Of a stretch of DNA of 64,000 bases, positions 32,081-44,400 are shown piece after piece. The position numbers and the translations under genes were made by a program. The first letter of the stretch is position 1, and each line of letters starts with the position of its first letter. The notes under the pieces are model-generated. The model had not been told where the DNA came from. It did no database searches and was given only the letters and a program-made list of their open reading frames with translations. The stretch is from Litsea cubeba. Taxonomy: Eukaryota; Streptophyta; Magnoliopsida; Laurales; Lauraceae. The DNA lies in contig CM022951.1 of assembly GCA_012931725.1 (NCBI GenBank), positions 16,147,948 to 16,211,947 of the forward strand, in the 5' to 3' direction.

Positions 32081-33906
32081 AGCTGGCATCACCCGGTGGG
32101 ACTCGTTTATTTGAGAACACGATGCTAGAAATGAAATATTTGCATATCATATATTTTGCTCTATGCTTATATTTCTTTTCTCGATTCCTTGGCTACTTTA
32201 TAATTGGTGGCCTATGTTGAATTCCGCATCTAAAAAAAATGAGATGAGATTTTTTGGAAATTTCTAATTCTTTGAATTTATTTCCACTCTTTCTCTTTTC
32301 AAAAAAAAAAAATTATTTTAAAAAAAACAAAAAAAAATCAGATTTCTCAATTTGGATTCAAAATTGAGAAACCTTGATCCGGTCCTATCGTTCATCGCGC
32401 TTGCAGAAATGTTGAGCCTGTTCGACTAAGGTTTTGGGCCATGGTTTCTCTTCGATGAGTTCATTAAAAATAAAAAAAATATATATATATATAAAATTTT
32501 TAGATTTCTCAATTTGGATTCAAAATTGAGAAACCTTGATCCGTTCCTATCGTTCATCGCGCTTGCAGAAATGTTGAGCCTGTTCGACTAAGGTTTTGGG
32601 CCATGGTTTCTCTTCGATGAGTTCATTAAAAATAAAAAAAAAATATATATATATAAAAAAAAAAATTTTTTAGATTTCTTAATTTGGATTCAAAATTGAG
32701 AAACCTTGATCCGTTCCTATCGTTCATCGCGCTTGCAGAAATGTTGAGCCTGTTCGACTAAGGTTTTGGGCCATGGTTTCTCTTCGATGAATTCATAAAA
32801 ACAAAAAAAAAAAAAAAAAAAAAAAGACATAGATCACTAAGGTTAAACCAACTGTGTTCTTTGATCATGGTTGATTCAAAGAAAAGCCTTGTCCAGAGTG
32901 TGGAGACAGCTTGACTGTTCTAGGCAAGGGTCCTCCAAACGGGTTCATTAAGTAATCCTACCCTTACCTGGGGGCAATTCTATCAATCAAGATTTCATAA
33001 GACCGGGTTAGGAGGCCTATGTGTACTCTCTCGTCTTTTAAATAAAAAAAATAAATTAAAAAAAATATATATAAAAATTTTAAAATAAAAAATAAAAATA
33101 AAAAATTTTTTCAAAAAAAAATCTTAAAAAAAAAATAAAAATAAAAAATAAAAAATAAAAAAAATAAAAAAAAAGATTTTTTTTTAAAAAAAAATCTTCA
33201 AAAAAAATCTTCAAAAAAAAAAAAAAAAAAACTTCCGTCATTTTGGGTTTAGATTGGAGAAATCTTGGTCTTCTTCTTTCTGAGCACTGGCGCTCGCGGA
33301 AATCGCTGAGCCCGTGTTCAGATTGGAGTACCTTTTGCTCTCTTTGATGAACCCGATATTGGCCTTTCAAAAAAAAAATCGTCATTTTTAGATTCAGATC
33401 CGAGAAATTATGGTTCATTTCTTTCTGAGCACTGGCGCTCGCGGAAATCGCTGAGCCCGTGTTCAGATTGGAATACCATCTGCTCTCTTTGATGAATCCA
33501 ATCTTGACCTTTCAAAACAGAGAATCTCATCTCATAGATGCGGTCTCAAAACATTTGTGTCTAGCGGTACTAGTACGCCCTTTCAGGGTCTACTGTATTG
33601 CGACCGGCACATCTGTAACTACAACTTTATATTCTTCTTACCTCGAGCAAGCTCTGCTTCTCGATAAGTCGAATTTAAGTTCACAATTGCTTCTAGCAGT
33701 AACTGGGATGCCCATTCCGGGCTTACCATACCTGCGATCAGAACAATTGTACCTTTTATGGCATTTTGCCTTCCTCATATTGCTTGGGTCATCTACCTCG
33801 AGCAATTTGAAAAGACGAAACCATAGAACTTCCCATTTATGATCATTATATTCTTGTGATTACTAATGGATGTGGTCTTGTTTCAGAAATTTTCGAAAAA
33901 CTAACA
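32081..33906 (+). repeat. Element T: 5' leader with tandem repeats
   Basis: The primer binding site should begin within AGCTGGCATCACCCGGTGGG (32081 onward); I cannot assign the tRNA. Three ~160-bp repeats (about 32343, 32507, 32671) share TTTGGATTCAAAATTGAGAA and TCATCGCGCTTGCAGAAATG and are joined by A/T-rich linkers. After a poly-A/T-rich part, two further ~150-bp repeats (about 33235 and 33380) carry a related core, GCGCTCGCGGAAATCGCTGAG. A TACTAAT branch-like word and GTCTTGTTTCAG (acceptor at 33885-33886) lie just before gag, so the leader may be spliced. Open stretches here are not convincing genes. Confidence 0.75.
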
Positions 33907-35622
33907 ATGGCAGCTTCACTAACCATTACTTTCGACGAAAACAAGCACCAACTCATGCTTCAACAGAAGCAAACCACGCGCACCTACAAGCGCCCCATCA
34001 GCTGCCGAAGTGTCAACTCCCTCGGCAACTCCGTAAACTCCGGGTCGACCTCGACTCCCCGGACTATCGTCTTCGGGACGCTGGGACCATTCCCACTTCC
34101 CGAGGAACAAACTGCTCCATCCAAGAAGCAGAAACTCGCCTCTCAACGTGTCACTACCGTGACACCAAAGGCGAGCACTAGAAGGCCTGAAGCCCGTGGC
34201 AGTCCCACGAAGCCTCAACCTGCAAACAACCAGGTCTACTCCAAGACTTGGTCCCCAAGACCTTCACCAAAACAGAGAAGGTCCCAGACATCCACTAAGC
34301 CAGCATTCCTGGCCCCACTCAAGGAGAACCAGTTCTATCCTCTTGCCTACATGAAAGAGGAGAGACCCATCTCCAACCCGACTTCAAAGTCAACCCAGCA
34401 TGAGCCGGCTTGTTCCTACAAGCCCAAAATCAAGTCATGCATTACAAGGCCTCCACAAGCACCTGCTAAGGCCTACAAAACTGCAGTTCGACCCTTCATC
34501 TCTACAGGGGCCGAACTCCAAAAATTCAAAGCTTCGCTGCAACAGGCGAAGGACAGGGTTCGCATCCTGTCCTTGCCCAGCTACAGAGAAGACAGGCTCG
34601 GCTGCTGCGCCCGAGGGAGCACATCCTTCATCGTCAAAGCCCAGTCAGAGCTGACCGAAGCTCAAATTGCTCGCCGTATACGCCGCCGCGCGTCATACCG
34701 ACAAAAGAGACTACAGAAGCAAAGGACCCAGCCTCCCACACTTCAAGTCTCTCCCAAATGGGTCGAAAAAGAAAGACCCAACCAAGTTGCTGCCGTCCAT
34801 ATGGTTGGAAAAACCAGAAGGCGCCAAAAATCAGCAACAAAAATCCATGTCCGACGTCCAATGACCCGCAGCGTCTCCAGGACAAGAAGACATTCAGAAG
34901 AATCCCCTGCTCCTTCAAGCAAAGGACAGCAGAGTGATCCTTCCTCAAGCTCCTCTTCGAAAAGAACGAGCCCCAGCTCAGTCACCAGGACAGTTTCTTC
35001 GTTCGAATCACGAAGGATGAATGTCTTGGCTACAAATTCTGAGCCACCACCCCGCAATCCACCTCCAGAAGATGCGATCACCCGCATCCAGCAGTTGGAA
35101 CAGGGCCAGCAGAGGATTGAAACTCTGATGGAAAACCTTCTCCTCGCCTTCCAAAATCAGGCGAACAATGAACCTCCTCCGAATCATCAAGACGACGAGG
35201 TTAATAGAGAAGAAAATGAGTCACGCGCCCTTACCAAAAAGGACGTAGACGGTATCCTCGCCAAAGCAAAAGAAGAGGATATACTCAAAGAGCATGGGAT
35301 CAAGCCACCATATCCCTTATGGATGGACTCGGTCCCGTTCCCCACCAAATTCAAGCATCCTACTCTCCAAACATATACGGGGAAAGGATCAGCCAGACAG
35401 CACGTCATCCACTTCAAGATCCTGACGGGAGCTATTGCGGATCAAGATGCACTCAAGATTCGCCTCTTTGCAAGTACCCTAAAAGGTACGGCCTTCGATT
35501 GGTACTCCACTATGCCGGAGGACTCAATCCAAAACTGGGCCATGCTAGAGACACGCTTCCTGACTCACTTCAAAGGTGAGGATCACCCCGCTACTATGGC
35601 TCAGCTGTGCAGCCTAAAATAG
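33907..35622 (+). pseudogene. Element T: gag, N-terminal part
   Basis: I chose the ATG at 33907 (AACAATGGC, MAASLTITFDENKHQ) rather than 33856, because a splice acceptor-like site lies between them. The first ~370 residues are basic and Pro/Ser-rich. A coiled segment (RIQQLEQGQQRIETLMENLL) and an acidic patch follow. The capsid-like domain has TKFKHPTLQTYTGKGSARQH, LKGTAFDWYSTMPEDSIQNW and ETRFLTHFKG. The frame ends at TAG (35620-35622) in SLK-stop-GENES, where relatives have Gln; gag plainly continues beyond it. Confidence 0.85.
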
Positions 35623-37262
35623 GGGGAGAATGAATCAACATATGACTTCATTCACAAGTGGAAAGCAATGGCATACAAATGCTCTGATGTATTGCCACAA
35701 GCGTCGCTAGTCGACATCTGCCGAAACAACATGAGAGCCAGAATTCGCTCCATGATCATCGGCAACAAATCAAAAAACCTGGGAGAACTCCTAGAAGCTT
35801 CCATGGAAGCTGAAACAGTGATTAAAGACCTCAACAGTCAGAAATCATCAAAGAAAGAGCTTGGTCCGCCATTGCAACCTCTAAACCAAAGAAAAAAGAG
35901 GTCCTCAATGTGCAGACCAAGCCAGCTCCTCAGCTACCAAAGAAAGCTGAAAACAAAGCTGCTGGTAAGAGACCTGAACTCTCTGACGCCTTCAAAGAAC
36001 GAGTAGAGAAGAAATACCCGTTTGATGAAGATGTTGATGAAATCTTCGGGGCTCTTGTGGCAAACGGCAAACTCACCTTGCCTGAACCAAAAAGACCGGG
36101 TGATGTTGGCAAAACCAACGATCCTCGGTACTGTCCATACCACCAGATGATCTCGCATCCTCTCAATCAATGCTTCGTTGTGAGAGAGAAAATAAATGAG
36201 ATGTGGAAAAACGGAGTCATCACCTTTGACAAAAACTATGGGTCTGCCTCCGTCAACATGGTGACATGTGGACAAACATCAAGATCACCAAAGAAGAAGA
36301 TCACTACTTCCTTCAAGGTGATAAACTCAATCGAAGCGTCCGAGGAACTGGTTCCTTACCCGACACCAGACGGACAACCGATATGGGTACATCCCGATCT
36401 CCTGGAAGATGAAAATTGGGAGGTCGTGAAAATAAAGCCTACAGCTCAACAGCGAAGGCAGGCTAGGAAACATCTCCTCAAGCTCAAATGGCAAGAGAAG
36501 ACCCAGCCAAAACTAGAGGTCAAAGAAAAGGCAGAGGCTTCCTCTACCGCTTCACTGGAGGTAACAAAAACATCCCTTCCAGAGACTTCAAAGGGGGTAA
36601 GGAAATTCACTCTCAGTGATTTCATGCCACCTCAGTTCAAAGAAGCCATGCAGGAGATATCATACTCTTGCAATTCGGTAGTTGGATTCTCCATTGATGG
36701 ATACGAGTCCAGCGACACCGATGATGGATTCGAATCCAACTACACAGATGAGTGGGAGGAATCCCTTGAAACAGGAGAATATCTCTCCGATGAAGAATGG
36801 GTTCCTGAGTCTCATCTTATGCCAGTAATCTGGTATAATCCCCTACAGCCACAAGGATCCTGGTCTGATGATGAAGAAGACCAAGAGGCTGTACAAGAAA
36901 ATGCTGCTGACCCAGCACCTCTCATTACTCCAGTGGAAATCAACAATGTTGAGCCACAAAGAGATGATGAAGAAGAAGATCCGGCTCCCATGCCTGATCT
37001 TGAAGAATATGCAAGGATCTTGCAGCGACTCGCTCTAGAACAAGAGCAAGAACGCGTCAACGAGCCTCCTCGCAATCCGGAGCCTGAAGTCCCTGAAGAC
37101 CACCAGGTACACCCTCCCTTAACTCCTGAAAATGGAGAAAATTGCTGGATAGACGATCCTCTCACATCCGAGGATGAGTCTGACTTCGATCAGGCAACGT
37201 CTCCCGTCAGAGCTTCCTGTAATGTGATAATTCGGGATTATAGCTCTTCCGAAGCATCGTCT
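35623..37262 (+). pseudogene. Element T: gag, C-terminal part, and acidic linker
   Basis: Gag continues in the same frame (STYDFIHKWKAMAYKCSD, NLGELLEASMEAETVIKDLN) to about 35865. A one-base shift then moves it to the frame open to 37346. It holds the zinc knuckle CPYHQMISHPLNQC (CX2HX4HX4C) and GVITFDKNYGSASVNM, then a long acidic segment rich in Asp, Glu, Pro and Ser. No protease active site is found before the frame runs into RT sequence at about 37262-37275. This marks an internal deletion that removed protease and the RT fingers and palm. Confidence 0.8.
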
Positions 37263-37263
37263 G

Positions 37264-39888
37264 ATGAGAGCACTTACACTCTGGCTTCGCAAACACAAAC
37301 TGCGAATGAATCCATTGAAATGCTTCTTCGGCGTCTCGTCGGGTAAGTTCCTCGGATTCTTAGTTCGGAAAGCTGGAATAGAGCTTGACCCCATAAAAGT
37401 CAAAGCCATTCTAGAAATGCCCTCTCCAAGAACCTTGAGAGAACTCAAAGGGCTTCAAGGGAGATTGGCCTACATCAGACGGTTCATCTCCAATCTTTCG
37501 GGGAAATGCCGTCCATTCTCCCGGTTGATGAAAAAAGGTGTAAACTTTGTCTGGGATGCTGACTGTGAAGCTGCTTTCCAAGACATCAAGTCATACCTGA
37601 TAAAACCTCTAGTGTTAGCTGCTCCTACCACTGGAAAACCATTCATCTTGTACACAAGAGCCCTTGATCACTCTTTGGGAGCTCTGCTTGCGTAAGAAAA
37701 TGATCAGAGAAAAGAAGCTGCTCTATATTACCTCAGCCGCATGCTAGTAGGTGCAGAGCATCGCTACTCTCCAGTCGAAAAAGAATGTCTTGCAGTGATG
37801 TTCGCCGTACAAAAGCTGCGTCACTACTTGCTTTCCAACACAGTCTACCTGGTCTCGAGGGTCAACCTCTTGAAGGTCCTTGTCACAAAGGCAGGTTCTC
37901 TCAATGCTCGACTGGCAAAATGGTCCATCCTTCTGTTACAATTTGATATTAGGTATGTACCACAAAAAGCAATCAAAGGGCAAGCTCTAGCAGACTTCCT
38001 CGCAGAGCATCCATTGCCTAAAGATTCTCCACTCAGAGATGATCTCCCAGACGAACCAGTCTACAATGTGGAGACTTTCTCACAAGGTGCCTCCTGGGAC
38101 ATGTACTTTGACGGTGCAACCAGGACAAATGAAAAAAGACAGCTGATCTCGGGAGTTGGCATCCTCTTTGTTAGCCCCGACAAATACATGATTCCACACG
38201 CTTTCTCGCTACTGGAACCATGCACAAACAATGCAGCTGAATATCAAGCTCTGATCTTAGGATTGGAACTCGCCATCGAATCCGGTATCACCATGCTGGA
38301 AGTCTTTGGAGACTCTCAACTGATCGTCAACCAGATGAATCAGAAATTTGAAGTCAGGAAGCCAGATTTGCTGCCCTACTACAACAAGGCACAATCACTT
38401 CTGCAAAAGTTTGACATCTGTCACATCACCCACATTCGTAGAGGTGAAAACATACGTGCAGATGCCCTAGCCGGACTTGCCGCATCCATGGCAATCCAGG
38501 AAGGGGAAAACATGCAAGTCACAGTGTGCGAAAGAAGAATCCTTCCTCCTCTTAACACACACCAAGCAGTTGCTGAATGCCACCAAGTGGTCGGAAGTCA
38601 GATTTCAATCCTTCAAACTTCAATTGGCGACTGGAGGGATCCGTTCATTGATTACATTATGTTCGGAATCCTACCTGAAGATCCAAAAGAACGGGTAAGC
38701 ATCCAAAGGCGAACCCCAAGCTTCCATTTGGATATTCCTTCAAAAATCCTTTACAGGAAATCCTTCAACGGAGTACTTCTACGCTGCTTGTCACAACAAG
38801 AGGCTGAAGAAACACTCAAAGAAGTTCATGCTGGTCTTTGTGGAGCTCATCAGGCTGGACCTAAGCTCTATGATCAGATAAAAAGGTTAGGATATTACTG
38901 GCCTACCATGGTAGCTGACGCAATGCAATTTGCTAAGCACTGCCAACAATGCCAAGTTCATGGAGATTACATTCACATGCCTCCAGAATGGCTACATCCT
39001 ACAGCGATCTCATGGCCTTTCGAAGCCTGGGGTATGGACATCATAGGTCCTATTTCTCCCCCTTCAAGCAAAGGTCATCGCTTCATCTTCGCCGCTACGG
39101 ATTATTTCTCCAAGTGGTCAGAAGCATTTGCGTTTAACGAAATGAAGACCTCATCAGTCCTTCAGTTCCTGCGCACCAACATCATTTGTCGTTTCGGTAT
39201 ACCCAAAAGATTCGTCCATGATAACGGACCACAGTTCCGGGATCATCGATTCTACAGGTTCTGCGACAAATACAAAATTCAAAGCTGTCCTTCGACTCCA
39301 TACAATCCGGCAGCAAACGGGTTAGCAGAAGCTTTCAACAAGACACTCTGCAAAATCCTCAAAAAAATGGTTTCTAGTCACAAAAGAGACTGGAGCGACA
39401 AAATGTCTGAAGCTTTGTGGGCCTATCGAACCACCGTTCGAGGACCAACCCATAGCACACCATTCTCCTTGGTCTATGGATGCGAAGCTGTCGTGCCCTT
39501 GGAAGTACAAATTCCTTCCTTGAGGGTATCCTTGCAAAATGACATGACTCAAGAAAGCAATGTCAAATTGCGGCTCCATGAGCTGGACAATCTCGATGAG
39601 AGACGGCTCGAAGCTCAACAAAGCATTGAACTTTACCAAGCACGTATGGCAGGATCTTTCGATAAAAAGGTCAGGCAACGCGCCTACAAAAAGAATGACT
39701 TGGTTCTTGCGGTAAAAAGACCAATGGTCTTCGCTCACAAGTCCAAAGGCAAATTTGAGCCGAAATGGGAGGGACCCTACGTCATCGACAAAGTTTTCTC
39801 CAATGGCGCATACGCACTCCTAAACATGGAAGGTGACAGATGTATGCTGCCCATCAATGGCAAGTTCTTAAAGCGGTACTACCCTTGA
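37264..39888 (+). pseudogene. Element T: truncated pol (RT end, two RNase H, integrase)
   Basis: One frame with a single TAA (37693-37695, LLA-stop-END, Gln expected). It starts in the RT thumb (LRKHKLRMNPLKC, GKFLGFLVRKAGIELDP), so the catalytic Tyr-x-Asp-Asp box is missing. RNase H follows (YYLSRMLVGAEHRYSPVEKE), then the second, Tat-type RNase H (WDMYFDGATRTNEK, NNAAEYQALILGLEL, GDSQLIVNQMNQKFEV). Integrase has the HHCC zinc finger (HAGLCGAH ... CQQCQ), then WGMDIIGP, HDNGPQF and NGLAEAFNKTL for the D, D and E residues, and a C-terminal GPYVIDKVFSNGAYAL module ending KFLKRYYP. RNase H and integrase look otherwise intact. Confidence 0.92.
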
Positions 39889-40225
39889 AGACTTACCCAA
39901 CTGGGTAAGAGCAATGCCTGTATGGCCAAAACCGGTTTCCAGGTACACGCTCGCTAAACCCACCCTTTTTTTAGAATTTTCATGTCAAATATTGAAATTT
40001 CTAGAAATCTAAAACAATGCTTACTTTCATCGTTTCATTGTTCAAAAAAAAAAATCCAAGTTTAGGAACCTTTCCCTAACTTGACCAAAATTTTCAACCC
40101 TTGAACCCAAAATTCATGGTTTGAAACAAAATCCGGATTCAGGGATTTCCACCCTAGTCCACCCTGCCTTTTACCGCCAAAATGGTTTTAGGTCAAAACT
40201 TATGACCCTCGTGTCTTTAAACAAA
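39889..40225. other. Element T: 3' untranslated start
   Basis: Non-coding sequence directly after the pol stop, AT-rich, without repeats or other signals that I can see. Confidence 0.6.
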
Positions 40226-40720
40226 AAAAAAATGGTTTTTCAAAAACCGCGAGGAAGCGACGCTTAGTCGATACTCGCACAAATCGGAAGCAAACGAACC
40301 ACGTTCGACACTTCCAAAATCGCAGGGAAGCGACATTTCGTCGATACTTGCAAAATCCAAAACCGTGGAAACGCAACATTTCAGTTGATATCTACAACCC
40401 AAATTTCAAAGGTTCGAAAAAACCTAAAAAAAACTGTGGAGACGCAACATTTCAGTTGATATCCATAACCCAAAGGTTCGAGAAAACCACAAATTTCAAA
40501 AATCGTGGGGAAACGACATCAAGTCAGTACCCGCAAAACCAAAATTTTTGAAAAGCAAGGATGCGACATTCCATCGATACTTGCACCCAAATCCGCGAGG
40601 ATGCGACATTCCATCGATACTCGCAACCGAATGAGCGAGGATGCGACATTCCATCGATACTTGCAAGAACATTCAGCAGGGAGGCGACTCTTAGTCGATA
40701 CTTGCATTTTTTGAAAACCA
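40226..40720. repeat. Element T: degenerate array, 'GCGACATT..GTCGATACTTGCA' units
   Basis: About nine copies of a unit 41-70 bases long, with the core GA(A/T)GCGACATTxC(A/G)TCGATA(C/T)TxGCA, begin near 40247, 40319, 40366, 40434, 40501, 40554, 40595, 40636 and 40677. The last four are closest to each other (41-base period), so the array has grown at its right end. Confidence 0.85.
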
Positions 40721-40721
40721 A

Positions 40722-41050
40722 ACCGGCTATAAATGCCATCAAAACAGGCTATAAATGCCACAAACCGGCTATAAATGCCACAAACCGGCTATCAATGCCA
40801 CCAAAAAACAAAACCGGCTATCAATGCCACACAACAAAAAAAACTTGGATTTCAAAAAAAACGGCTATCAATGCCACCAAAACAAAACAGGCTATCAATG
40901 CCACCAAAAACCGGCTATAGATGCCACAAAACAAACCGGCTATCAATGCCACCAAAATTGGCTATAGATGCCACAACAAAAAAAAAAACAGGCTATCAAT
41001 GCCACAAGAAAAGCTGGCTCTCATGCCAAAATTGGCTTCCATGCCACAAA
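40722..41050. repeat. Element T: array of GGCTATAAATGCCA units
   Basis: About thirteen copies of CCGGCTAT(A/C)AATGCCAC, 16-30 bases apart and separated by A-rich linkers. The unit core matches the LTR repeat at 31733-31812. Open frames across the array are by-products of the repeat. Confidence 0.9.
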
Positions 41051-41119
41051 CAAAAAACCTGGTTTTCATGCCAAAACAATCACTTGACAAAAGATTTTCA
41101 CAAAAATGACAACCTTTTG

Positions 41120-41400
41120 ATCAAATCCCATTTAGCAATTACTTTTATCACAAAAAGATTCAAGTGAGCGTAGGGATAACAAAAAAAGAGCATCCCATTT
41201 AGCAATTACTTTTATCACAAAAAGACTAAAGTGAGCGTAGGGATAACAAAAAAAAAAGAGAGAAAGTGTTCACAAGCACTACAAAAAAAAAAGAGTACCA
41301 AAAAAAATACATGTGGTACCAAAAAAAAGAAAGTGTTCACAAACACTACAAAAAAAATAAGTACCAAAAAAATACAAGTGGTACCAAAAAAAAAAAGAAG
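41120..41400. repeat. Element T: two further short duplications
   Basis: A ~55-base block (CCCATTTAGCAATTACTTTT to GAGCGTAGGGATAAC) is present at about 41128 and 41195. Then AAGTGTTCACAAxCACTAC plus GTACCAAAAAAAATACA(T/A)GTGG is present twice (about 41268-41330 and 41331-41390). Confidence 0.8.
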
Positions 41401-41429
41401 AAAGAAGGATGGTTTCTGTATACAGGAGC

Positions 41430-44400
41430 TCAATCAAAAATGGTCTCCAGCCAAGAGTTCAGCTCCCCAAGCAAACTTTTAGCCTCAGCCGTCAAGGATT
41501 CCAAGGCACGCGTCTTCAGGAACTTGCCATGAGATGCTGGAGTGGGCTGTACCCCTTCTCTCACACCAGGAAGCTTACCTCGAGCAGTTTGCCATTGTTC
41601 ATCCTCATCAGACTTCCTTTTGAGAACCCGTTCGGCATCTGCAACCTGGTGAATCAGGGCACTCTCCCTGTCGCGAGCCTCTATTATGGCAGTCCACTTG
41701 GCAGCGACTTGTGCCTGCAAATGCTCAAGACGTTTCCTGGCCTCATCGACCTCCCTGTCAAGGATGCTAAGGTCATGTGTCAGCCTGATGATGGCTATCT
41801 CTTCTAAGTTCCTCTTTCGGACTGCCAGCTTCCTGCTTTCTGTAGCCTCATCCAGGTCAGACTTAGCCTTATCAGCAGGGTCCAGGAACATCTCCTTGAA
41901 GAACTGGTCATCAGCCAAACTCACGGTCTCAAACCACTTGTCACCCAGTGCAATGATCCTATCAACGATCGCCCTGGCACCTGTGACATCCAGACCAGCC
42001 TCTTCAGCATCACTGAGAATCTCCTGCACATGCTGGATCATGCCAAATCCGACTTCCAAGTGCCCAGAAAAGAGAGTCTCAATCCAAGAGCTCACAACTC
42101 GCACCACCACCTTCTTCGCAAAAAGAAGAGATGGCCCAGCTGAGGATTCGCCCAACTCCGTTGGTCGGCTACTCATATCATCATCTGTTGAAAGAGTAAC
42201 AAAAGAACTCTTTCCAGCTGAAGCTGCTCCTGCTCGGGAAGGAATCTCAGCGCGAGGAATCTCCTCAATATTGTCAGAGCTGGTCCCAGGAATCTCTACC
42301 TCTGGATCAACCTCTGGCATCTCTTGCTCTGGAAGCGACGGATCCTCCTCTGCCACTTCAAAACCTGCAAAGGAAACACAAAAAGGTATGAGTATGACCC
42401 TGTTTGAAAATCATTATCAGAGTTATAACTACAAAATACCTTCTTCGACGACTGGCGGAACACTTTCTTCCTCCATGAACTCATCGAAAGCATCATCAAC
42501 ATTTGCGTCCATCGATGGTTCAAAGTCATCAGAACCCTGTGGCAAGTCAGCTGACAAAAAAAAAATGTGTGTTAGCAAGCGAAGTCACAAACAAAAAAAA
42601 AAGGGATCAAAAGAAGTCGTACCAATTGGAGATTCTGGATTTACTCCAGAGCCCGTCGGTTCTTCTTCAGGTGCCTCGACGGGATCCATCACCACCTCAT
42701 CGGTTGGGACCTCCGGCATCACCAAGTCTTCCTCTGCTAAAAAAAAAAAGAAGAAAAGCAGAAACAAGAAGCAAATCATAACATGGAAAAAATCCCATGA
42801 AAAGAAATGGAAAGAGAAAAAGGAAGAATCATACCTTCACCGACGGTCTCTTCTTCTCGGCTTCTCTTCTCTGGAGGCTCGTCAGCATCCACTGGCACAT
42901 CCTCATTGATAGTAAGAGGAACTTCCAAGTTAGGAGAGTCCTCATGCTGCCCCTTGCTGCTATGATGGCTCCTCCTCCTCTTACTCCTGCGGGCTCGCTT
43001 CTTAGAGGAACCTGCCCCGCTGTCAGAGTCAGGTTTGCCACTCGACTCATCACTGGATGGTCTGCTCTTGCCAGTAGACTCCACGGAAGCTTGCCTCTGC
43101 GCCGCTTGCATCCAAGCGCCAAGTTCGGCTTCCTCCTGTTCTAGCTGCTCCAAAGCCTCGTCAGGTATTCTCGAACAGCTTCAGAACCGATGACGCCCTG
43201 GTCACCGAGAAAGCCTATCTTGTGCTTCTCTCCAGAAAGGAAGGCCCAAACTTCCTCTCGCCGGATGCCATCCGACTTTCCAAGGCCCTTTCCAGATGCC
43301 AGCTTCACATCAAGCTCCTTCCTGGAAAGTCCCCGATATGCCGAGAAGCTCTCCGCGAACCACTTCGCAAAGCCGGCAGTCCGGGAAGTCAGCAACACAG
43401 GATAAGAAATCATGGCTGTAGTGTCTTCAGCACTATAGAAAGCCCATGCATTTCTCCCGTCCTGTAAGCCTCCAAAGCGCTTCACCATACTTGAAGGCGC
43501 TCCAACAACGCCTTGAGAAAAGCCAAGCTGCAAAGCAAAGCGAGAAGGTACATACGGCTGGATATCGACGAAAAGATGTCTGCGGTACACCATCGTGCCG
43601 ACACGTATGCTGAAAAGCCACTCTCTCTCTGCATTTGTCAAGGAATAATACCTTCCCGACCCCGCCCTGGTAGAGTCTCGGGAGGCACCAAAATCAAAAG
43701 CCTTCTTCCGCAACTCCGGAGAAAGCTTTACTGAAGATTGCCCCATCTCGACGTCCCTGAACCGTCGGATCCTCATGCGGGCAAACAAAAGTGATTCGGA
43801 CACGGCTTTGCCCTTAGCCAGTCGAATCATCAGAGGATCATCATCCTGTGCAGCACCCAGCCGATGGAAGCCAGGACAGTGGTATACATACCACGAATAA
43901 AAGATATGGGCTGAAAATACCCTATTCATGGGAAGCCCAAGCCGAACCAGAAAAGCAGCAGCCTGCAGTTCGGTACACAGGTAGGAGTAAAGAGCAGGCA
44001 CCAAAGCAAGCTGTTCTCCAAACGCCATCTGACAAGCCGGGAAAATACAATACGGCCTGATGTGCGTTCCATCTCCTCCAGCAAAAACAGCCTCACCAAG
44101 CCAATAAGTGAGGTAAACAGCGAGATCTCTCCGCAGTGCAATGTCAGGACATATGGCGTTTGTACTTACACAGAAATCTCTCAACTCTTCTTGCATGGCC
44201 AAGATCTTCTTTGAACTTGGATCCTCAGCTCCGGCTTCCTGGGTCGCGCTATCAGAAGACTCCCTACTATCAAAAAAGTTAGGGACTGAAGAGCTAAAAC
44301 TCTTCCAACTGCTGGATCTAACTTTCGAACCCCCCTTCTCCTTCAAAAAATCATAGAAGGCGACGAGCTGAAAGTATAGAAGCCTGAACTCCTCAGACTG

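Noticed and set aside
33459..33842. 127-codon open frame in the leader of element T
   Set aside because: It spans the second half of a leader repeat and has no recognisable domain; more likely leader sequence upstream of a splice acceptor.
40722..41050. Regularly spaced short repeats as a CRISPR array
   Set aside because: Plant context, irregular spacing of 16-30 bases with A-rich linkers and no cas genes; it is an element-internal tandem array.
40348..41167. Overlapping repetitive frames resembling repeat proteins
   Set aside because: By-products of the 3' tandem arrays; no consistent frame or start.
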